Made by a program: the position numbers and the translations under genes
Assembly: GCF_036373705.1 (NCBI RefSeq)
Contig: NC_089856.1
Location: 32,956,298 to 33,020,297 of the forward strand
Length of the DNA stretch: 64,000 nt
Direction: 5' to 3'
DNA from: Amia ocellicauda
Lineage: Eukaryota > Chordata > Actinopteri > Amiiformes > Amiidae
Shown here: one piece after another, positions 56,863-64,000 of the stretch
Layout of the letters: each line of letters begins with the position of its first letter
Numbering within the stretch: position 1 is the stretch's first letter
The notes under the pieces: generated by a model
Seen by the model: the letters and a program-made list of their open reading frames with translations, nothing else
Database searches by the model: none
What the model was told of the DNA's origin: nothing

Positions 56863-56944
<82 letters not shown>
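56863..56944. repeat. (AT)n microsatellite
   Basis: About 40 uninterrupted AT units. Confidence 0.97.
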
Positions 56945-56947
<3 letters not shown>

Positions 56948-59418
56948 TGAGTGTGTTTTGAAAGGGGTGAAAGAAAAGTGTTTTTCTATTCTATTTCACA
57001 AGATCTCATGCATTATGCAAAGTAATGAAAGAAAACCAGAGCAAACACAAAAGGTGTTATACACACCTTTATTTTTGCAGTTAGGCTACAGAACCTGCCA
57101 AAGCAAAGGCAAACCAACAACAACAAAATGGAACAACTTATATGTGGTTACAAAGAATGTACATGCCTCTAACGTTGACCAACAATTGACCTCATATTTA
57201 TAAAAAAACAATCCAGGAAACATAACCTTTATACAGCAGGCCTCATATTAAAAATGATTTTTTCATTCACACCTTACTAGCGTAACTGTGAAATGTTATA
57301 TTAAAGTACAGTAAGTTACTGTGTTTAAAAATAACATATATCCTGTGTGTATACATTTTGCATCAATGTTATAAAATCAGTTGAGAGTTGATTCAAAAGG
57401 AGAAAATAATACAATATTTTCTAATGCACATAACAGTACTGAAATATGTAATATTGGTCACTGTACAATTTTAGTTATGCAAATTATTGTAAAACACACA
57501 GTACAGCTCCCAAACCGACAAGATTGTATATATAGTAATGTTTTTCTATAATGGTCTCTCAGATAGATCAAAATAGATATATCTGTTCTCTGTAACTCAT
57601 GGTTGGGCATTGGCCAATAAAGATATCTGATGAGCATGGGGATAAGGCTAGTAGGGCTTAGCTTCTCCAATTCAACAGTTAAGCTATAGCTTCTTTTTTT
57701 AGATTTGCAATCACTCCTGTTTAACAAACTATCAAATGGCATTCAATTAATTCAGCATTGTCATCAGCAGAATCTCCAGCTGACACCTAGCTATGGAATG
57801 TCTAAAGGATAACTTATCATAAGCACAATCTATAAATGAATTACAGGTATAACAAAGTCATTTTAATGGCTAGTCCTCATCATCCTGTAGCCAGATGTGG
57901 GGCCTCATAGATATTTATCCTATGTAATGCCTCATGCAAACCCCACTACATACTGAATTTTTGTATAATATCATGTAGCACACACACCTAGTTTCAATGT
58001 GTTCCATGACATTTTAATTGTACTATTCATGAGTGCAAATGTGTACTATTCATTTTCATGTGGAGGCCGATCTACTTGCATGTAAACAGGGGTGCAGAAC
58101 TGTCACGACCAATAAACCAAATTCAGTACAAAAAATGACATATCCCTTCTTGAGCAGTAACATCAGGTCTGTGAGCTTTTAGATGAGTTGTGCTGAAACA
58201 TTTCAACATAAATGTGAGACTTTCTTTCTTTCCAATGTAAGTGTGAGATTCACGCCAAACGTGGGAGTATCACGGACAGTGCGTGACAGCTGGCAGATCT
58301 GTCAAAATAAATGTTACTTAACAGGGAAATATCGGTCACGAATTTGGAAGAACACAGAAAAAAACTTTAGAACGTAAAAATCTACCACCCTCAAAGTGTA
58401 TTTTTCTATCACTTTGAAGGTCTGAAAAATGTGAAACTGGTAAACGAATAAGTACGATATTTGAATTCAAATTTAAAAAAAAATCAATGTTACCATGGAC
58501 CCAAGAAGAAAAGAGAGAAAAATACAATAAAACAAAACATTTCAATCACACACCTGTTCAGAGGTCTCCAATTCAAGGCAAGCGGAGATGCTCAACAACA
58601 GATAGGGAAGACATTATTAGTGATTAATGTTCCAAAATGCTCTTGGTCTTAAATGTTGTTGGCAGATGGGCAGGAAAGTTGTGGTTTTCAATGAAAGACT
58701 GAGCAGGAAGTAGCATGCTGTGTAAGGTGACAGACAGAAATGCTGGAAAGTACTGCTTGATTGAGGTTAGATGGTGAACATGGATAATTGTCTGACATTT
58801 CAGGGGTGAGTAAAAATTACAGACTTCCTCAAGATTTAGGTGAGATGTGTTGGTCTCAGCAGACTCAATACGCACTGGCGGTACTAAATAATCTTGATCA
58901 ACAGTCAGTATCTCCTAGAGGAAGACCTTATTTGCAGTCACACATATGTTTGGCAGCACATAAATGTTTGCAGTGGTTTAGTGTTTACTACATGACCAGT
59001 GAAGCACAGGGTGATACTTGCAAATGAGCAGCAAGAGAGCATATAGTTATAAAGTGAATACATTTAGCATTTATAATTTAGTCTTGGGGATAGATGGGGA
59101 TAAGGATAACCGCTTGAGAACTTTCTTATTTATAAAGCAATAAGAAGTGGCTGCATTGACCTAATTGTGCATTATGTCTGGCTCACATTTCATCCCAAAT
59201 CACTAGAAAGATGCAGGAATAAGAATAGAATGGTGAGATACACATATTAACACATATGAAAGTTCATATGTATAACACAGAATGAATGCACATAGACTTT
59301 TTAAATGAGTACATATTGTTTCATTAACACACTGCATCAAACCACTTAAAAGATTATATAGGACACAAATTAATTATGATGAGCAGAGGGGCAAATATTC
59401 TTTTAAACTTTTAATGTT
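56945..59418. other. Intergenic, no gene
   Basis: Only short ORFs without splice support on either strand. Confidence 0.4.
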
Positions 59419-59419
59419 T

Positions 59420-59466
<47 letters not shown>
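59419..59466. repeat. (TTG)n microsatellite
   Basis: About 15 units. Confidence 0.95.
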
Positions 59467-59467
<1 letters not shown>

Positions 59468-61017
59468 TTACTAGGTTGGGTGTGTTTTGAATGCATAATT
59501 AAGAATTAGTTTTCAGTGCATACCTGGTCCAGATTTTGTTTGGCAAATATCTCCATCCCCTATGTTAACCATAAGAACCATTTAAACAAAAGATGGCTTT
59601 CCATATTACTTCAGTTACAGCCAAGACCAAAATACCAGTAAGTTGAAAATAACATACCTTATTTTGAGTATCTTGATTTCATTGTTCAAGCATGCTTTGT
59701 ACTACTCATAAGAATAATCATGAAAGTGTACAAGTTTGTAATTTGAGATTCACAGTTAGGTAAAAGATTTGGTTTAGTTAACAATGCTTTGTAATTGATG
59801 TATGCCAAATATTTAATGTAATTAGTTCATATAAACCTAAACATCATACATTTCTAATGAAGACATTTCTAATGAAGGCTCAGTTTGCAATCACACTCAG
59901 CAAATTTTAACACGAGCTCAAAGCATGACAATTAACCCAACAAACCAAAAGCGACTTCTGCCTAACTTGCACTAACCAAACTGCCACTTCCTTATTTACA
60001 GACAGAATTAAATTATTATTTTGAAGCCTCAACAATGGCAAACGTTTTACATTATCAATATTCAATATTATAAAATAGTAGGATAATAGAGATGTTTGCT
60101 CTCTTTTAGCAAAGGGCATACTAGTAGTGTGTAAGACAGTATTGTAAGTGTATACATTCAATTAGTTTTCTGGTTCTGCCTTTTATTTTTAAATGTTATT
60201 TGTTTAATCTCAAACAAACTATCATACAGTTCTGTAAAGGCTTGAAAGCAAACAGATTTACATTTATTGCATTATCAGTAAAAGAAAATAGGCTGCCATT
60301 GCATAAAAATACACACGTCAGCAGAAGTGAATATTGTTTGATAGCTGAAAAGCTCTACAGCAGACAGTTCTTTTATGGTTAGTCATCCGTGGTCTCACCA
60401 TCTCTAAAACATTTTTTCAGACTGAAGTGCATATTTCGTTTACCACTTTAAATGTTAAAGAAAAAAACAAAACTTAAAAACAAATACACACACAAACAAA
60501 AATGTTCTAATTGTAAATAGCTGCCTATCAGGAGGCAACAATGGAAAAACAGTTAGGTTAACCACCATATGTATGTTGTTCTTAAAGATCTACCCAAAAA
60601 AACAGGTGTTCTGAAGACAGGTCTTCTTTTTCTGTGAGCTGGCAGTTTAAATCTCACCATACAGTTCCTATGGTGCCTGCAAAGACCTGCAAAATGTTTT
60701 ATTTATATAAAATACACTGCAGTCACTAAACATGACAGAAAGCATTTTGAAAACAGCCTTATGCTGTTAAAAGGGAGTTGTAAACAGCTGCTGTGACATA
60801 TAGGAAAGTATATGGCTATAGTTCTCAGAACCCAGCTATATGAGAGTGATTGCACACCCAAGCTCTAACTGAGGTTTTTTGTTGTTATTTTCCATGTAGA
60901 CACCTGCCATACATTGACAGTAACTGTTTGAGGTTGTCAGATCCATTTTCTTATTTTTCTTATTGTATTTTTACCTCTATACCAGCAGTGTAACATGGCA
61001 AATAAGCATGCTATACA
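59467..61017. other. Intergenic, no gene
   Basis: Nothing recognised. Confidence 0.4.
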
Positions 61018-61071
<54 letters not shown>

Positions 61072-61090
61072 CATAATAATAATAATAATA

Positions 61091-61134
<44 letters not shown>

Positions 61135-61142
61135 GATGATGA
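61018..61142. repeat. (AAT)n followed by (ATT)n, self-complementary
   Basis: About 24 AAT units, one with a C, run straight into about 17 ATT units and four GAT. The two halves are inverted complements and could form a long hairpin. Confidence 0.95.
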
Positions 61143-61739
61143 TGAATACATGAAAATAAATGGTTAAACAGTTTAGTGTAGTAAACTGAGATTTAAAATA
61201 ATTGTATTATGAGTAAAGTATGAAATAAAAACAAAAAAAACACTAAAGAAATAGGAGCACAAACACAGTACACTGACAGAAATAGGATGTGGTTAACCTC
61301 GCATGCGAACTAGTTTAACATAAGCACTGTTTCATACTTGCAAATCTGTTTTTTATTTAAAATATTCATTATTATCAGTTCTGATCATCCCGATGATTCA
61401 GTTTCCTTGAAACAGTATTCAGCATTAAAATCCCTTATCCATGATTCTATTTCACAAAATGTCTAGGAAAATTTGTTTCCATGTAATTAATATTAGCTTT
61501 GTAACCAATTCCATTCAAATGTCAGGTTTGATTTACATGTAGTGTTTCTGTTGCTTATTTAAATAATACAATTACAGAATGTTGACTCCCCCACCCCATC
61601 ATTCCCCCTACTTTCAAAAACAGGAGATGTCAAATCAATATAATTCTGGCATCTTTCAGTCAGGGCATCACTCCCAGCCATTCAGTACCCAGAAAACATG
61701 TGTGTTAAATGCCTGCAAAATGGAATATTGAAACTGGTG
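61143..61739. other. Intergenic
   Basis: Nothing recognised. Confidence 0.35.
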
Positions 61740-63678
61740 TGCCAGACGATTTAAGAACATAGGGTAAGGTCATTATGGCTATCTTGCTTTTTGACATTTA
61801 GTAGCTAATCTACCACAGACTTTCACCCAACTGTTCCCAAGGGAGTCAGCTTCAACTACATCACTAGAAGTCACCCATCAGAATATGAGTGTTATGCAAA
61901 ATGAAACATGTATTCCAATAGGACCACTTCACTACAATGCTTTTCCATCAATATGTAGTGGGATAAGTTAGTCACTGAAAAGAGACTGAACCTCAATGAT
62001 ACACATTACTATTTACTGGGAACCAACCAGAGAGAGCACATGCATTGACTTGATCTTTTCAAATGACCAAGATAGAGTCAGAGGGACACTAGTTAGAGAA
62101 CCAATGGTAAACTCTGATCACAACATGGTTAGCTTTGAGGCATTCTTTCAAAAAGCAATGGTCTACAATTTTAGAAAAGCCAACCTTGAAGGTATGAGGA
62201 GTTAAACTGGAGCACACTGGATACAGATTCAGTTGAAAATGGATGGTTATATTTTAAGAATATACTACTTGAGGCTCAGGAGAAATTTGTACCAAAACGT
62301 AGCAAATTGAGGATCAAAAGGCATTGGCCAAAATGGTTTAACAGAAGTATGCAAAAAAAATCAAGAGAAAGAAAATGTTGTATAGCGCATACAAAAAGGA
62401 TGGAGACAAAACAAAATACAAAGAATATGTTGAACTGCAAAGATATCTTAAGAAAGGGATCAGGAAAGCAAAGAGGGAAATAGAAAGAGATACAATATTG
62501 TCAATACTACAACAGCAAGAGGTCAATAAAGGAGAAAGTGAAACAGATAAAGGGCAAAAATTTAAGTATCTTGGAAAACAAACAAGATGTGGCAGATGTT
62601 CTAAATGAGTATTTCACAGAGGTTTTTACAAAAGAAAAAACAGATAACTTGCCACAGGTTAACAACCAGTCCAGTCAAACCCTAAGAGAGATCAGGATAA
62701 ATGAGGAGGAGGTACTAAAGGGACTAGCAGAATTAAAAACAAACAAATTGCCTGTGCCTGGTATATTTCCAACAGTACTTAAAGAAATTAGGGAAATGAT
62801 TTATAGGCCGCTAACTCAAATATTCCAAATGACACTTAGAACAGGGGATGTGCCAACTGACTGGAAGACAGCAAATGTCATACTAATCCACAAGAAAGGG
62901 GACAAAACTGAGCCAGGAAATTACAGACCAATCAGTCTCACCTGCATCACCTGTAAAATGCTGGAAAAAATTATTAGACAGAAAATAGAGGAGCATCTCA
63001 ATGAAAATCATACTGTATTCTTGGAGATAGTCAACATGGGTTTAGATGAGGCAGATCATGTCTTACTAATTTATTTGATTTTTTTGAACATGCAACTGCA
63101 GCTGTAGATCATGTGAAAGCATATTATATGATATACTTAGATTTCCAAAAAGCTTTTGATAAGGTTCCACACCAAAGGCTGATCCTCAGATTGGAAGCTT
63201 TAGGCATTCAGTGTAATGTAAGTAGATGGATTATGAACTGGTTGATGTATAGGAAACAGAGGGTGTCGATTAGAGGAGTCGCTTCTAACTGGAGTGAGGT
63301 TGTTAGTGGAGTTCCACAGGGATCAGTACTAGGGCCAGTGCTTTTTCTAATCTATATTAATGATCTGGACTCTGGGATAGTTAGCAAACTTGTCAAATTT
63401 GCAGATGATAGGTAGCTCAGCAGATACAATCTTGGCAGCACAGGCTATTCCAAGGGATTTAGGTAATACATGCAGGTAACAAAAATGTCCACTTTAATTA
63501 CACTATGGGAGGAATAGAACTAGATGAAGTAACGCATGAAAAAGACCTAGAAGTCTATGTGGACTCCTCGCTTTTTCCATCCAAACAATGTGGGGAAGCA
63601 ATAAAGAAGGCAAACAGAATGTTAGGGTATATTGTCAAAAGTGTAGAATTGAGAACAAGGGAAGTAATGTTAACACTG
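61740..63678 (+). mobile_element. CR1-like LINE, endonuclease to RT, frame-broken
   Basis: In order: end of the APE endonuclease (TCIDLIFSNDQD, then SDHNMVSF, 62,040-62,150); a linker (62,375-62,600); RT start (62,538-63,107; TDWKTANVILIHKKGDK, GNYRPISLTCITCKMLEKII); and RT core (63,113-63,415; [45 protein letters not shown]). Frameshifts split it, and a short gap removes the residues after FADD. It is the fuller sister of the 41.5 kb copy. A Tc1-like element cuts it off at 63,681. Confidence 0.85.
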
Positions 63679-63680
63679 TA

Positions 63681-64000
63681 TAGTGCCTTGCAAAAGTAAT
63701 CACCCACCTTGGCATTTTTCCTATTTTGTTGCATTACAACTTGTAATTTAAATGGATTTTTATTTGGATTTCATATAACGGACATACACAATATAGTCCA
63801 AATTGGTGAAGTGAAATGAAAAAAATAACTTGTTTTAAAAAATTCTAAAAACTAAAAAACGGAAAAGTGCATATGTATTCACCCCCTTTGCTATGAAGCC
63901 CCTAAATAAGATCTGGTGCAAGCAATTACCTTCAGAAGTCACATAAATAGTTAAATAAAGTCCACCTGTGTTAAATCTAAATGTCACTTGATATGTCACA
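63681..64000 (+). mobile_element. Tc1-like element, left end, running off the window
   Basis: After a TA at 63679-63680 comes tagtgccttgcaaaagtaat, the start of a common fish Tc1-like family (usually cagtgccttgc). The untranslated left arm continues to the window end with no transposase start yet. Confidence 0.8.

Overview
The window looks like a piece of a ray-finned fish genome. It is AT-rich and gene-poor. It is crowded with Tc1/mariner, hAT, Ty3/gypsy (chromodomain type) and CR1/L2-like elements, and it carries two intronless-body GPR55-like receptors whose only visible intron lies in the 5' leader. Host genes have GT-AG introns. I could not name the species.

Bases 1 to about 8,400 hold the right-hand part of a Maverick/Polinton (adintovirus-like) element. 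The end of an adenain-like protease runs on +. Facing it on - are a broken conserved gene (454-1195), a protein-primed family B DNA polymerase cut off just before its polymerase motif B (1248-4496), a short ORF that looks like the polymerase N-terminus (4388-4738), and a previously unframed spliced gene. The spliced gene has five tiny exons at 6848-6085, all joined in phase 1, plus a terminal exon at 5404. A TATA box lies upstream of it. Three 133-135 bp tandem repeats and three TGACGTA motifs lie near the outer end. The element is decayed.

Bases 8,456-15,106 hold a 10-exon host gene on -. It encodes a signal peptide, a long Thr-rich mucin stretch, fibronectin type III units, a Pro/Thr exon and a short C-terminal part, about 958 residues in all. 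Every internal junction but the last is phase 1. A very recent 892 bp tandem duplication has doubled two of its exons. Its last exon lies within about 50 bp of the viral-like element.

Bases 14,250-45,800 are mostly mobile DNA. They include an intact Tc1-like element with DD36E spacing (17,376-18,596); a HECT-like gene fragment; a sushi-like gypsy pol with its 3' LTR, into which a second Tc1-like element has jumped (22,545-26,769); a 17 bp minisatellite; a hAT-type element with a perfect 8 bp target duplication (29,521-30,588); an L2-like LINE; a third Tc1-like element holding an LTR-like insert (32,371-34,719); palindromic MITEs; and an unclassified 2.8 kb element with roughly 350 bp inverted ends built from AATGTAATAA repeats and a 7 bp target duplication (40,459-43,263), into which a LINE has inserted.

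Bases 46,896-54,527 carry two tandem GPR55-like class A GPCR genes on +, each with a splice acceptor just before its start codon. The rest, to 64,000, holds microsatellites, a decayed Tc1-like copy, a CR1-like LINE related to the one at 41.5 kb, and the left end of another Tc1-like element running off the window.
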